A stretch of DNA of 64,000 nt from Serratia sp. Ag1 (lineage in GTDB: Bacteria > Pseudomonadota > Gammaproteobacteria > Enterobacterales > Enterobacteriaceae): NCBI RefSeq assembly GCF_000743355.1, contig NZ_JQEI01000011.1, forward strand, positions 62,001 to 126,000, written 5' to 3'. Position numbers and translations under genes: made by a program. Shown here one piece after another: positions 1 to 9,052 of this stretch. Each line of letters starts with the position of its first letter. The stretch's first letter is position 1. The notes below the pieces were generated by a model. The model ran no database searches. It saw nothing but the letters and a program-made list of their open reading frames with translations, and was not told the origin of the DNA.

Positions 1-2
1 AG

Positions 3-506
3 GCCAGCAACTCATGGCGCAAGGATGACACCCGCCTGCATGTCGATGCTTTCCCTTCACGCCCTAATTACGGTGAGCGTATTCTGCGGATTTTCACCAA
101 TATCAATCCCGCAGGTGAAAATCGCCACTGGCGTGTCGGTGAGCCGTTCCCAGAATTGGCACAACGCTTTCTGCCACGCCTCGGGCGCTACTCCCCTTTC
201 ATCAGTTGGTTGCAGGATAAAGTCGGCATTACCAAAACCCGTCGCAGCCATTACGATCATCTGATGTTACAGATGCATGACGCGATGAAAGCCGATCTGG
301 AATACCAGAAGAATGGGCCACAGCAGGCTATTGAATTCCCGCCGGGCAGCAGTTGGATTTGCTTTTCCGATCAGACACCGCACGCCGCCATGTCTGGGCA
401 GTTTATGCTGGAGCAGACGTTCCTGCTCCCAGTGGCTGCGATGAAAACACCGCAAAATTCACCACTGAAAGTGTTGGAAGCGCTGCTGCACAAACCGTTG
501 ATTTAG
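3..506 (+). CDS. Kdo hydroxylase (KdoO-like), 3' part
   Basis: The reading frame is open from base 3, so the start lies outside the window; about 167 C-terminal residues are present. It resembles the Fe(II)/2-oxoglutarate-dependent Kdo 3-hydroxylase family, which converts Kdo to Ko in the lipopolysaccharide inner core at the inner membrane. The H-x-D metal motif is visible as HVD (His codon at 39, Asp at 45), and a distal candidate metal His lies in SDQTPHAAMSG (His codon at 381). An apparent TTG start at 156 is internal and not the real start. It converges on ycgN with a 45-bp gap. Family assignment is by recognition of the motifs and the downstream FLLP segment. Confidence 0.75.
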   Translation, partial: ASNSWRKDDTRLHVDAFPSRPNYGERILRIFTNINPAGENRHWRVGEPFPELAQRFLPRLGRYSPFISWLQDKVGITKTRRSHYDHLMLQMHDAMKADLEYQKNGPQQAIEFPPGSSWICFSDQTPHAAMSGQFMLEQTFLLPVAAMKTPQNSPLKVLEALLHKPLI

Positions 507-551
507 CTTGTGCCATGATGACTGTTCAGAGAAACGCGAACCTGTCAGTGG

Positions 552-998
552 TTACTTGGCCCAGCTAGGTTTGTTCAAAATGTGATCCTGCCAATCCACA
601 ACTTCGCTTTCGTGTACGGCGATATGACGCACGGTAATACGTTCACCGTGCATCGCCGACTTTGAGCCGCTGATCAGTGGGTGCCACGGATAAAGGGGCT
701 TGCCCTCGCCAATCAAACGGTAAGCACAGGTGAGTGGCAACCACTCGAACGTCGTCATGTTTTCACGCGTCAGCTTGATGCAGTCCTCTTCCAGTTCAAA
801 CCGGCGCTCATAGTTACGGCATTGGCAAGATTTGATATTGAGCTGATCGCAGGCAACGTTGGTGAAATAGATCTCATCGGTATCTTCGTCGATCAGTTTA
901 TTCATGCAGCATTGGCCACAACCGTCGCACAGCGATTCCCACTCTGCTTCAGACATTTCTTCCAGCGTTTTCTGCTGCCAAAAAGGGAGTTGTGACAT
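552..998 (-). CDS. ycgN: YcgN, cysteine-cluster protein (UPF0260)
   Basis: 148-residue conserved protein of unknown function, nearly collinear with E. coli YcgN. It carries the CxxCxxCC cluster of the YkgJ-type metal/Fe-S chelating family (C24, C27, C30, C31) and further cysteines at 50, 58 and 60. I chose the ATG at 998 because MSQLPFWQ matches the family N terminus; the frame stays open upstream through a repeat and would add 62 residues that look unrelated. The ycgN, ycgM and ycgL genes lie in a row on this strand next to minCDE, as in E. coli. Confidence 0.9.
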   Translation of the reverse strand: MSQLPFWQQKTLEEMSEAEWESLCDGCGQCCMNKLIDEDTDEIYFTNVACDQLNIKSCQCRNYERRFELEEDCIKLTRENMTTFEWLPLTCAYRLIGEGKPLYPWHPLISGSKSAMHGERITVRHIAVHESEVVDWQDHILNKPSWAK

Positions 999-1023
999 AT
1001 CTACATCCAAAATAGGTAAATGA

Positions 1024-1058
1024 ATATACCCTTCATACTTCAAGTTGCTTGGGTATAG
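1024..1058. repeat. Dispersed palindromic repeat, copy a
   Basis: An imperfect inverted repeat beginning ATACCCTTCATACTTCAAG and closing GGGTATAG, between ycgN and ycgM. The core TACCC-N-CATACTTCAAGTTGC is shared with copies near 20.2, 28.4 and 55.7 kb and, more loosely, 60.2 kb. Such intergenic palindromes are common in Serratia and Yersinia genomes; function unknown. Confidence 0.65.
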
Positions 1059-1188
1059 AACACCTGCAAACAGGTTTAGGCGGGCACTATATAGGCACTC
1101 ACAGCAAAAGGCCACTTTGATAACCAACGCGTTATCCGTTGTTGTAATGATTCTGCCTGCAACAATGCATGTTGCAGGCGGCAAGGAA

Positions 1189-1845
1189 TCAAATCACCCG
1201 GGTACTGAGTGCTTTGCCATTAAGAGAAATCTTGAGCATATCGCCAGAAACCATCGGCCCGACGCCCTGCGGTGTACCCGTGAGAATAATGTCACCTGCC
1301 CGCAGGGTGAAAAAGCGGCTCATATAAGCAATCAGCGGCAAAATAGGCGTAATCATATCACGGGTATTACCCTGCTGACGCAATTGGTCATTGACGCTCA
1401 GCGACAGCTCAGCATTTTGCGGATCGCCAAACTCCGCTACCGGAATAAAACCAGAGATCGGGCAAGAACCATCGAATCCCTTGGCCTTCTCCCACGGTTG
1501 GCCTGCCTTTTTGAACCCGGCCTGTAGCTCACGCAAGGTCAAATCCAATGCCACACCGTATCCGGCGATGGCCCGCGCCACGCGATCTTCATTAGCCTGC
1601 TTCAGCGGAGTACCGATCAGAACCGCCAACTCAACCTCGTGATGTACCGAGCCCAAACCTTTCGGGATCGCTACCGGTTGGCGAATATCACACAGCGCCG
1701 TTTCAGGCTTGATAAATACGACCGGTTCAGGCGATGCCACACTGCCCATTTCCTTAACATGATCAGCATAGTTGCTTCCGACACAGACCACTTTATTTGC
1801 CGGAAAATCGAGCAACGAACCTTGCCAGTCTCTATGTTGATACAT
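1189..1845 (-). CDS. ycgM: Fumarylacetoacetate hydrolase family protein YcgM
   Basis: 218 residues, full length for the YcgM (FAHD1-like) group, whose members act as acylpyruvate hydrolases or oxaloacetate decarboxylases with a divalent metal. The metal-binding acidic segment [11 protein letters not shown] and the conserved [11 protein letters not shown] region are present, as is the C-terminal [11 protein letters not shown] motif. The ATG at 1845 gives [10 protein letters not shown], the usual N terminus. The substrate in vivo is unknown. It lies 190 bp from ycgN with a palindromic repeat between, so co-transcription is uncertain. Confidence 0.92.
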   Translation of the reverse strand: MYQHRDWQGSLLDFPANKVVCVGSNYADHVKEMGSVASPEPVVFIKPETALCDIRQPVAIPKGLGSVHHEVELAVLIGTPLKQANEDRVARAIAGYGVALDLTLRELQAGFKKAGQPWEKAKGFDGSCPISGFIPVAEFGDPQNAELSLSVNDQLRQQGNTRDMITPILPLIAYMSRFFTLRAGDIILTGTPQGVGPMVSGDMLKISLNGKALSTRVI

Positions 1846-2011
1846 ACACCTCTCCCAACCACAGTGTCATGGCCTGGCGTCTAAGCCCGCCTCGAACGGC
1901 GAACCACCCCAGGCCTCCTTTATGGCATCAGGCATTATCCCAACACCAATCGCGAAGTAATACGAGCATGTACTCACCTGCCACTATCCTATACTAAAAA
2001 TCTGTTGAGGC

Positions 2012-2284
2012 TTATTTCTTCGTCTCAGACAAATGCAGGTTTAATAAATTTTCTACCGGTGGAGGAAACTGCAGATAAAACCCATCCTGTTTCAACGCTT
2101 CTTTCACCGCTTCAATATCTGCCGAGGCTAATCTCTTGCGTTCATCGAGGGAAAGCATCATCGCAAACTGAGGCGTCCCAAAACTTTTCATCAAATCTTC
2201 CGGCACGCGAGAGAAATCGTCTTTTTTTTCGACATAAAGATAAGTTTGATCACGTTTTGGGCTTCTATAGATCACACAAAGCAT
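2012..2284 (-). CDS. ycgL: YcgL domain protein
   Basis: 90-residue conserved hypothetical protein with the YcgL signature ([20 protein letters not shown] and the [17 protein letters not shown] segment). Function unknown; the family is small, cytoplasmic and usually next to minC. It is divergent from minC, and the 136 bp between them must hold both promoters; TATAAC-like hexamers near 2325-2345 are possible -10 elements. Confidence 0.9.
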   Translation of the reverse strand: MLCVIYRSPKRDQTYLYVEKKDDFSRVPEDLMKSFGTPQFAMMLSLDERKRLASADIEAVKEALKQDGFYLQFPPPVENLLNLHLSETKK

Positions 2285-2420
2285 TTTTTTAACTCTATTT
2301 AATTGAGGCAGCGTCTTGCCTGGATATAACTCTGACTATAACATGCTTATAGTACTTCGGAATATCGCACCCCGAGTGGTATTCCGGGGATTTAAAGTTG
2401 CTGAGACTGAGTCAGGATAG

Positions 2421-3107
2421 ATGTCACAATCGCCAATTGAGCTAAAAGGCAGCAGTTTTACCTTATCGGTTGTTCATTTGTATAATTCAGAACCCGAGGT
2501 AATACGTCAGGCACTGCAAGAAAAGGTGGAGCAAGCTCCCGCTTTTCTTAAAAATGCCCCTGTTGTAGTCAATGTTGCTACGCTGAACGGCGATGCAAAC
2601 TGGAAAGCACTTCAACAGGCTGTCACGGCTGCCGGTTTGCGCGTGGTCGGTATCAGTGGTTGCAAAGATGAACGGCAAAAACGGGCTATCGCCCGTGCTG
2701 GATTGCCATTACTGAATGAAGGCCGAGGGCAAAAAATAGCCCCTGCCGCCGCAGCACCATTGCCAGACAATACCCCCGCCAAAACGCGTATCATCAGTGC
2801 TCCTGTCCGTTCCGGCCAACAGATTTATGCCCGCAACAGTGATTTGATCGTTACCAGTAGCGTTAGTGCTGGTGCCGAATTGATTGCCGATGGCAACATT
2901 CACATTTACGGCACCATGCGTGGCCGTGCACTGGCTGGCGCTTCTGGCGATGCTCAGTGCCAGATTTTTTGTACGCACCTGGGTGCAGAACTCGTCTCTA
3001 TCGCAGGGCAATACTGGTTGAGCGATCAAATCCCGCCCGAATTTTTCGGGCAGGCAGCGCGGCTCAGCCTGTTGGATAATGCTTTAACCATACAACCTTT
3101 AAATTAA
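2421..3107 (+). CDS. minC: Septum site-determining protein MinC
   Basis: 228 residues. MinC inhibits FtsZ ring assembly away from midcell when recruited to the membrane by MinD. The N-terminal FtsZ-antagonist domain occupies roughly residues 1-105, followed by a proline/alanine-rich linker ([14 protein letters not shown]) and the C-terminal beta-helix dimer domain ([16 protein letters not shown] and [16 protein letters not shown]). The ATG at 2421 follows a weak GGAT ribosome site. First gene of minCDE, with 25 bp to minD. Confidence 0.97.
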   Translation: MSQSPIELKGSSFTLSVVHLYNSEPEVIRQALQEKVEQAPAFLKNAPVVVNVATLNGDANWKALQQAVTAAGLRVVGISGCKDERQKRAIARAGLPLLNEGRGQKIAPAAAAPLPDNTPAKTRIISAPVRSGQQIYARNSDLIVTSSVSAGAELIADGNIHIYGTMRGRALAGASGDAQCQIFCTHLGAELVSIAGQYWLSDQIPPEFFGQAARLSLLDNALTIQPLN

Positions 3108-3132
3108 GCCCTTTTGACAAGGAATCCATTTC

Positions 3133-3945
3133 ATGGCACGCATTATTGTTGTTACATCGGGTAAAGGGGGCGTTGGCAAGACCACATCAAGCGCGGCGAT
3201 TGCTACCGGCTTAGCCCAGAATGGCAAGAAAACCGTAGTGATCGACTTCGATATCGGTCTGCGCAACCTTGATCTGATCATGGGCTGTGAACGCCGGGTA
3301 GTTTATGATTTTGTTAACGTTATTCAGGGTGATGCCACGCTGAATCAGGCGTTAATCAAAGATAAGCGCACCGAAAACCTCTACATCCTGCCCGCTTCAC
3401 AAACGCGTGATAAAGATGCACTGACCCACGAAGGGGTTGAGAAAATTCTCAACGAACTCGACGAGATGGGATTTGAATTTGTCGTGTGTGATTCTCCGGC
3501 AGGTATTGAAACTGGCGCGCTGATGGCGCTTTATTTTGCCGACGAAGCCATCATCACCACTAACCCGGAAGTGTCTTCAGTACGTGACTCTGACCGTATC
3601 CTTGGCATTCTGGCTTCCAAATCACGCCGTGCCGAAAAGGGGGAGTCGCCCATCAAGGAACACTTACTGTTAACCCGTTACAACCCTGGCCGTGTCAGCC
3701 GTGGCGACATGCTGAGTATGGAAGATGTGCTAGAAATCCTGCGTATTCCGCTGGTTGGCGTCATTCCAGAAGATCAGTCTGTATTACGCGCCTCTAACCA
3801 GGGTGAGCCTGTTATTCTTGATAATGAGTCAGACGCTGGTAAAGCTTATGACGATACCGTTCACCGCCTGTTAGGAGAAGAACGCCCATTCCGCTTCATC
3901 GAAGAAGAGAAGAAGGGCTTCCTGAAACGCCTTTTTGGGGGATAA
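3133..3945 (+). CDS. minD: Septum site-determining ATPase MinD
   Basis: 270 residues, same length as E. coli MinD. This deviant Walker A ATPase dimerises on the membrane with ATP, recruits MinC and oscillates pole to pole under MinE. The deviant P-loop KGGVGKTTSS is at residues 11-20, with the signature lysine K11 and the catalytic-loop lysine K16. The C terminus KGFLKRLFGG is the amphipathic membrane-targeting helix. AAGGA precedes the ATG. minE starts 3 bp after the stop. Confidence 0.98.
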   Translation: MARIIVVTSGKGGVGKTTSSAAIATGLAQNGKKTVVIDFDIGLRNLDLIMGCERRVVYDFVNVIQGDATLNQALIKDKRTENLYILPASQTRDKDALTHEGVEKILNELDEMGFEFVVCDSPAGIETGALMALYFADEAIITTNPEVSSVRDSDRILGILASKSRRAEKGESPIKEHLLLTRYNPGRVSRGDMLSMEDVLEILRIPLVGVIPEDQSVLRASNQGEPVILDNESDAGKAYDDTVHRLLGEERPFRFIEEEKKGFLKRLFGG

Positions 3946-3948
3946 ACC

Positions 3949-4218
3949 ATGGCTTTGTTAGACTTCTTTCTGTCCCGCAAAAAATCAACAGCCAGTGTAG
4001 CCAAGGAGCGGCTGCAAATTATCGTCGCAGAGCGTCGTCGTGGGGACAGCGAACCCCACTATCTGCCTGATTTAAAACGCGACATTCTTGCGGTAATTTG
4101 TAAATACGTTCAGATCGACCCTGAAATGTTGCATGTACAGTTTGAACAGAAAGGGGATGATATTTCGGTACTTGAATTAAACGTAACACTACCGGAATCG
4201 GAAGAAACACCTAAATGA
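3949..4218 (+). CDS. minE: Cell division topological specificity factor MinE
   Basis: 89 residues. MinE stimulates MinD ATPase and displaces MinC, driving the Min oscillation. The N-terminal membrane-binding stretch [20 protein letters not shown] and the MinD-contact helix ([13 protein letters not shown], residues about 19-31) are intact, followed by the dimerising topological-specificity domain. Last gene of the operon; a GC-rich hairpin follows. Confidence 0.97.
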   Translation: MALLDFFLSRKKSTASVAKERLQIIVAERRRGDSEPHYLPDLKRDILAVICKYVQIDPEMLHVQFEQKGDDISVLELNVTLPESEETPK

Positions 4219-4232
4219 TCGCAGCGCATTAA

Positions 4233-4262
4233 TTACCCCCTGTCTATTTCCGCAGGGGGTAA
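4233..4262 (+). terminator. Hairpin after minE
   Basis: TTACCCCCTG and CAGGGGGTAA form a perfect 10-bp stem around a 10-nt loop, 15 bp after the minE stop. There is no T-tract, so termination is plausible but not certain. Confidence 0.5.
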
Positions 4263-4437
4263 CTGTATATATATACATGCGTGAAGTTGGCAATTAGAAT
4301 AACGGTTTATCTCCTGCAAGGCCCGTTATCCCATAATCTGAAGAGATTATTTGAAGCAGTTTTACACGTCCTACTTCCTTATTCCCAAGAATGGGAGCAG
4401 ACCAGAAACGCGCCTGCCCTCATGTTCCGGTTAACGA

Positions 4438-5559
4438 TTAGTAATTCTTTAGAATATCCTGCAAAGGTGCAGCCAATAAGCTACCACGCCAGCCACTGAT
4501 TAACTCCGACTGACTCTCGCTGCCTTTCAGTTTCCAGTGCCAGTTCAGTAATTGGTTAATCTGGCGACGTGAAGCCAATAATTCGCTGCTTAAACCGCTC
4601 TTTTCACTGACTTCAGTGATGGCTGCTTTGATCTCCTTGAATACCTTCTTATAACCCGGCTGATCGATCAGGTTAGCGATAGGCTCAGGCAAGGCAGACT
4701 CATCAAGCGCGTTAGCTTCGGCTACCAATGCCAGCAGCGTTTTGCCATGGTAACGAATCTCTGGCCCGCTCAGCCCCAGTGAGTCAAGTTCCCCTAGCGA
4801 CGTTGGCATATAGCGGGCAACGGCCCACAGGTTCTCTTCACGCACCACAAAGTTCACCGCCAGATCACGCTCACGAGCCTGGCGCAGACGCCATTCAGCC
4901 AGTTTCTGCAAGCAGGCTAACTGACGCGGTCGTAATTGCCAGGCATTGGTGATTTCGCGGTAGGCCAATTCAGGGGCCAAACTTTCACTGCGGCGCTGGC
5001 ATAACAGTAGACATTCATCATGCGCAGCCGCCGTGCAGCCCGCTTGTTCCGTCTCTTGTACTAATTGCTTGGCCATGGGCAACAGATAGAACACATCGGC
5101 TGCAGCATAAATGCACTGCCGCTCCGTCAATGGGCGCGCCAACCAATCAGTGCGAGATTCGCTTTTATCCAGATCAACCTGCATATACTCCGCCACCAGC
5201 TTGGCAAAGCCGCAAGACAGTGCATGGCCACTAAACGCGGCCAAAATCTGGGTATCAATCATGGGCGTCGGCAACGTTTTAAAGGCGTTGAGAAACACCT
5301 CCAAATCTTCGCTGCCAGCATGCAGGAACTTCACCACGCGGTTATCGGCCAATAGATCGATAAATGGCTGCCATTGTTTGATAGGGAGTGGATCGATCAG
5401 AGAGAGTTGTTCACCGTCGTATAACTGGATCAGGCCTAACTGCGGATAGTAGGTACGCGTTCTTACAAACTCAGTGTCCAGCGCAATCTGGTCATGGTTT
5501 CTCGCCTGCTCGCAGACCTGCTGCAAGCCAGTATCGGTAGTGATCAACTGATAATTCAA
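4438..5559 (-). CDS. rnd: Ribonuclease D
   Basis: 373 residues. RNase D is a 3'-to-5' exoribonuclease that trims tRNA precursors and other structured RNAs. The DEDD exonuclease domain is N-terminal, with D28 and E30 in ALDTEFVRTRTYY and the Exo III-type AAADVFYLLPMA segment; HRDC domains follow (AWQLRPRQLACLQKLAEWR and RRQINQLLNWHWKLKG). Translation starts at a TTG (5557-5559), as in E. coli rnd, where the rare start keeps expression low; an AGAG-type ribosome site lies upstream. Confidence 0.96.
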   Translation of the reverse strand: MNYQLITTDTGLQQVCEQARNHDQIALDTEFVRTRTYYPQLGLIQLYDGEQLSLIDPLPIKQWQPFIDLLADNRVVKFLHAGSEDLEVFLNAFKTLPTPMIDTQILAAFSGHALSCGFAKLVAEYMQVDLDKSESRTDWLARPLTERQCIYAAADVFYLLPMAKQLVQETEQAGCTAAAHDECLLLCQRRSESLAPELAYREITNAWQLRPRQLACLQKLAEWRLRQARERDLAVNFVVREENLWAVARYMPTSLGELDSLGLSGPEIRYHGKTLLALVAEANALDESALPEPIANLIDQPGYKKVFKEIKAAITEVSEKSGLSSELLASRRQINQLLNWHWKLKGSESQSELISGWRGSLLAAPLQDILKNY

Positions 5560-5627
5560 AACGTCATTCTCTTTATCGTTTACCCACGAACCTGCATGAA
5601 GGAAATGGGTATTTCATGAATCATACA

Positions 5628-5657
5628 CAACAACGCCGGTATTAACCGGCGCTGTTG
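5628..5657 (-). terminator. Hairpin downstream of fadD
   Basis: CAACAACGCCGGT and ACCGGCGCTGTTG form a 13-bp stem with one mismatch and a 4-nt loop, just after the fadD stop and before rnd. It lacks a clear U-tract; it probably separates the two transcription units. Confidence 0.45.
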
Positions 5658-5680
5658 ATCAGGAGTTGTAACGACATCAC

Positions 5681-7369
5681 CTAGGCAGCATCAACCGCTG
5701 CTGGTTTTTTTTGTTCGTCACGCAGTTCTCGACGCAAGATTTTACCGACATTCGATTTCGGTAGCTCGTCTCGGAACTCAACAATTTTTGGCACTTTATA
5801 CCCGGTAAGATGACGGCGGCAGTGAGTCAACAACTCCTCACTGGTAAGCGAAGCGTCTTTCTTCACTACGCAAATTTTCACCGCTTCACCAGATGCCCCG
5901 CTCGGCACACCAATCGCCGCACACTCAAGGACTTTCGGATGCTGGCTCACGACATCTTCGATTTCATTCGGATAAACGTTGAAACCAGAAACCAGAATCA
6001 TATCTTTCTTACGGTCAACGATGCGAATAAAACCCTCATCATCCACCGTCACGACATCGCCAGTGGCAAGCCAACCCTCTTTCAACACCTCATCGGTTGC
6101 ATCCGGCCTCTGCCAATAGCCTAACATAACTTGTGGTCCCTTGACCCAAAGTTCACCGGCTTTACCAGCAGGAACATCTTTACCCTCATCATCCACTAAA
6201 CGAATATCTGTAGAAGGCACCGGCAGGCCAATACTACCACTATAGTGCTTCAGATTGTGTGGATTCCCTGACACCAGCGGTGAACATTCGGTCAAGCCAT
6301 ATCCTTCCAGCAAATGCTTGCCCGTCAGTTTCTCCCACCGTTCGGCCACCGCTTTCTGCACCGACATCCCACCACCGACTGACAGCCGTAACGAAGAAAA
6401 ATCGAGTTTCTGAAAATCCTCATTATTCAGCAACGCATTGAACAGGGTATTTACCCCGGTCATGGCCGTAAACGGATATTTGGCTAACTCTTTCACCATT
6501 CCAGGGATGTCGCGTGGGTTAGTAATCAGCAAGCTGCGCCCACCCAACTCCACAAACAGCAAACAGTTCACCGTTAAAGCAAAGATGTGATACAGCGGCA
6601 GCGCCGTCACCACCAGTTCTTGCCCATCACGCAGCAAAGGTGCATAGGCCGCCTTGGCCTGCGCCAGATTGGCCTGCATATTGCGATGGGTCAGCATCGC
6701 GCCTTTGGCTACGCCCGTGGTCCCACCGGTATATTGCAAAAAGGCCAGATCGGTGTTGACGACATCCGGCTTGACGTATTGCAAGCGGCGGCCTCGCTGT
6801 AATGCGCTCCGAAAGGAGATCGCGTCTGGCAGATGGTATTTGGGCACCAAACGCTTGATATATTTCACCACAAAGTTCACCAGCGTGCCTTTGGCGGCTG
6901 AGAGCTGATCGCCCATACGCGTCAAAATAACGTGTTTCACCTGCGTTTTGAACACCACTTTTTCCAGCGTATGGGCAAAGTTGGATACGATCACAATGGC
7001 GCTGGCACCGCTATCGTTCAACTGATGTTCCAGTTCACGCGGGGTATAGAGCGGGTTGACGTTCACCACCACCATCCCGGCACGCAGAATACCAAACAGA
7101 GCGATCGGATATTGCAGCAGATTTGGCATCATCAGGGCGACACGATCACCCTTCTGCAGCCCCAGCTCATTTTGCAGATAGGCAGCAAACGCCCGGCTAC
7201 GCTCCTCCAATTTGCGAAAGGTCATCACCTCCCCCATATTGATGAACGCGGGTTGATCTGCATAACGTGTCGCTGCATTTTCAAATACTTCAATCAGTGA
7301 TGTGTAGTGATCGGCATCAATCTCTGCCGGAACATCCGCTGGGTAACGTTTTAACCAGACCTTATCCAA
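5681..7369 (-). CDS. fadD: Long-chain fatty acid-CoA ligase FadD
   Basis: 562 residues. FadD activates imported long-chain fatty acids to acyl-CoA at the inner membrane for beta-oxidation. The ATP/AMP-binding signature [18 protein letters not shown] and the FACS motif region EGWLATGDV...[11 protein letters not shown] are intact. I place the start at the TTG at 7369 ([13 protein letters not shown]), which aligns with E. coli FadD (also TTG-initiated) and has AGGAG eight bases upstream; the ATG 66 bp further out lacks such a site. A FadR-like operator lies 73 bp upstream. Confidence 0.96.
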   Translation of the reverse strand: MDKVWLKRYPADVPAEIDADHYTSLIEVFENAATRYADQPAFINMGEVMTFRKLEERSRAFAAYLQNELGLQKGDRVALMMPNLLQYPIALFGILRAGMVVVNVNPLYTPRELEHQLNDSGASAIVIVSNFAHTLEKVVFKTQVKHVILTRMGDQLSAAKGTLVNFVVKYIKRLVPKYHLPDAISFRSALQRGRRLQYVKPDVVNTDLAFLQYTGGTTGVAKGAMLTHRNMQANLAQAKAAYAPLLRDGQELVVTALPLYHIFALTVNCLLFVELGGRSLLITNPRDIPGMVKELAKYPFTAMTGVNTLFNALLNNEDFQKLDFSSLRLSVGGGMSVQKAVAERWEKLTGKHLLEGYGLTECSPLVSGNPHNLKHYSGSIGLPVPSTDIRLVDDEGKDVPAGKAGELWVKGPQVMLGYWQRPDATDEVLKEGWLATGDVVTVDDEGFIRIVDRKKDMILVSGFNVYPNEIEDVVSQHPKVLECAAIGVPSGASGEAVKICVVKKDASLTSEELLTHCRRHLTGYKVPKIVEFRDELPKSNVGKILRRELRDEQKKPAAVDAA

Positions 7370-7441
7370 GCTATTACTCCTGAAATTTTTGCTAATTATT
7401 ATTGCAGCCCCCGAGTTACGGCCGGGCTTTAACAATATTTT

Positions 7442-7458
7442 AACTCAGCGTACCAGTT
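7442..7458 (-). promoter_or_regulatory. FadR-like operator upstream of fadD
   Basis: Read on the fadD strand this is AACTGGTACGCTGAGTT. It matches the E. coli fadD FadR site as I recall it (AGCTGGTATGATGAGTT) at 14 of 17 positions. FadR would repress fadD until long-chain acyl-CoA accumulates. The match is by eye. Confidence 0.65.
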
Positions 7459-7530
7459 TGAGTTTTAAACAATACTCAGGTTGCGATATAGGTCACTAAT
7501 TGCTAATTCCCGCTTGCGCAGAAAACATAA

Positions 7531-7548
7531 GGCGGCTTGCAAGCCGCC
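7531..7548 (-). terminator. Palindrome after yeaY
   Basis: GGCGGCTTGCAAGCCGCC is a perfect 18-bp palindrome 17 bp beyond the yeaY stop; on the gene strand it is followed by a T-containing stretch (TTATGTTTTC). Likely terminator. Confidence 0.55.
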
Positions 7549-7565
7549 TATCAGAATGACCAAAT

Positions 7566-8165
7566 TTAGGGTACAACCAAGGTTTGTATCCGGGCTGGCC
7601 CTGGATTGTACCAGCCGGGGCCACCACCCCAGCCCGGGCCCCAAGGATCATGACGTGGGCCCCAAGGCCCCCATGGCCCCATCGGTTGCGGAGGCATAAC
7701 AACCTGTTGAGCGATACGCCAACGTTTGAAACCCGTCGCATTCATCGTGACAAACCGGTATGGGGTCATGCCAATTTTGCCTTCCTGAACGCCGGTAATC
7801 GGCCCCACCACCGTGATCAACTGCCGATTGAAATCAACCGGATCAAGGAAGCCGTTAACCGAAGCCAGCAACCGACCTTGCGAAGGTTCCCCTAAAATAG
7901 GGCGCGCACCGCTATCCAGCGGCACGGCAGCGATCTCCAGTACCGTCCGACCACGCTCATTGGTCATGGCAACGACCGTACCGCCAAAGCGAGCTTCAGC
8001 ACCGATAAACAGTTTTGGCGCATTCTGCACGGTAGAGAGTTGATCCACCGGCGTTGCACTCGTTCCCTGAATAGCGTCTGGAATGGTGATACAGCCGGAG
8101 AGTGCCAACACACTACTAGCAATCGCCAGAGTTAATAGTTTTTTACTCAAAGTGCGGGTCAGCAT
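7566..8165 (-). CDS. yeaY: Slp-family outer membrane lipoprotein YeaY
   Basis: 199 residues. The signal peptide ends in a lipobox LSGC (Cys25), so the mature protein is lipid-anchored, probably in the outer membrane. The body is the Slp domain ([16 protein letters not shown]...[13 protein letters not shown]). The C terminus is a low-complexity tail rich in Pro, Gly and Trp (repeats of GPWGP between residues about 157 and 185), which looks extended compared with the folded part. AGGAG precedes the ATG. It sits between tsaB and fadD as in E. coli. Role unknown; Slp paralogs respond to stationary phase and acid. Confidence 0.9.
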   Translation of the reverse strand: MLTRTLSKKLLTLAIASSVLALSGCITIPDAIQGTSATPVDQLSTVQNAPKLFIGAEARFGGTVVAMTNERGRTVLEIAAVPLDSGARPILGEPSQGRLLASVNGFLDPVDFNRQLITVVGPITGVQEGKIGMTPYRFVTMNATGFKRWRIAQQVVMPPQPMGPWGPWGPRHDPWGPGWGGGPGWYNPGPARIQTLVVP

Positions 8166-8271
8166 CGTCGTAATCTCCTGAATTGGCGGTAACTTCTAAT
8201 GGCATTCCTTAGCGCAAGCTGCAGGTGGATATATTTCCGACATCAGCGACAACACTATAATAATAGTACAA

Positions 8272-8973
8272 TTATTCGCGTCCAGGCAGTTTCTTCCAGG
8301 TCACTTCATTGCGCAGATAAGTTGGCTCGGCATTTTCAACGCTCACTGCCAGGCCCTGCTGCCAGGCTTGCAACGCCAACGGCAACATATCTTCAGCCTG
8401 TGGCAACAGCATCTGCCCGTCCGCCAGGTTGATGGCTGCGCCTGCGACCAGATCAGGATAAGTTTGCCAACCGGTGCCGACATGAGCCCAATTGCCCTGC
8501 AAACCTTGCGCACGTGCTAATGCCTGTGGCGGTGACAACACCGCTTCGCCTTCGCTCTCTGACCAGCGGCCATCCTGCTGACGCTCGAATTGCCCCCAGT
8601 AAACCTCTCCCATTCGCGCATCGATCGCCGACAGCACGCGCTGCGCGCCGGTCATCCGCCAAGCACCTTGAGCCATGGTTTGCAAAGTAGAGATCCCGAG
8701 CATCGGAAGATCGGCTCCCAACGCCAAACCCTGAGCAATACCAATACCGATACGCACACCGGTAAAGCTGCCCGGCCCACGGCCAAAGGCCAGAGCATCG
8801 AGTTGCGCCAGGGTTAAGCCGGATTCAGCCAATATCTGCTGCACCAAAGGTAAAATGCGTTGGGTGTGTTCGCGTGGACACAGTTCGAACAGAGCGTGAA
8901 TTTCGCCCTGATTCCAGATAGCGACAGAACATGCTTCCGTCGCCGTATCGATCGCTAAAATTCGCGTGGACAT
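8272..8973 (-). CDS. tsaB: tRNA t6A synthesis protein TsaB
   Basis: 233 residues. TsaB is the non-catalytic partner of TsaD in threonylcarbamoyl-adenosine (t6A37) formation on ANN-decoding tRNAs. The ASKHA-fold start [17 protein letters not shown] and the conserved [15 protein letters not shown] loop are present. I use the ATG at 8973 (MSTRILAID), giving the family length; an in-frame codon 48 bp upstream adds unrelated residues. It overlaps no neighbour; yoaA ends 79 bp upstream. Confidence 0.95.
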   Translation of the reverse strand: MSTRILAIDTATEACSVAIWNQGEIHALFELCPREHTQRILPLVQQILAESGLTLAQLDALAFGRGPGSFTGVRIGIGIAQGLALGADLPMLGISTLQTMAQGAWRMTGAQRVLSAIDARMGEVYWGQFERQQDGRWSESEGEAVLSPPQALARAQGLQGNWAHVGTGWQTYPDLVAGAAINLADGQMLLPQAEDMLPLALQAWQQGLAVSVENAEPTYLRNEVTWKKLPGRE

Positions 8974-9052
8974 GCCAAACCTCAGGCGGGAAAATTCAGT
9001 GGTTTCATACAGGGCGCGCATTGTAGCACAGCCCCGAAGTCACGCCTATCGG

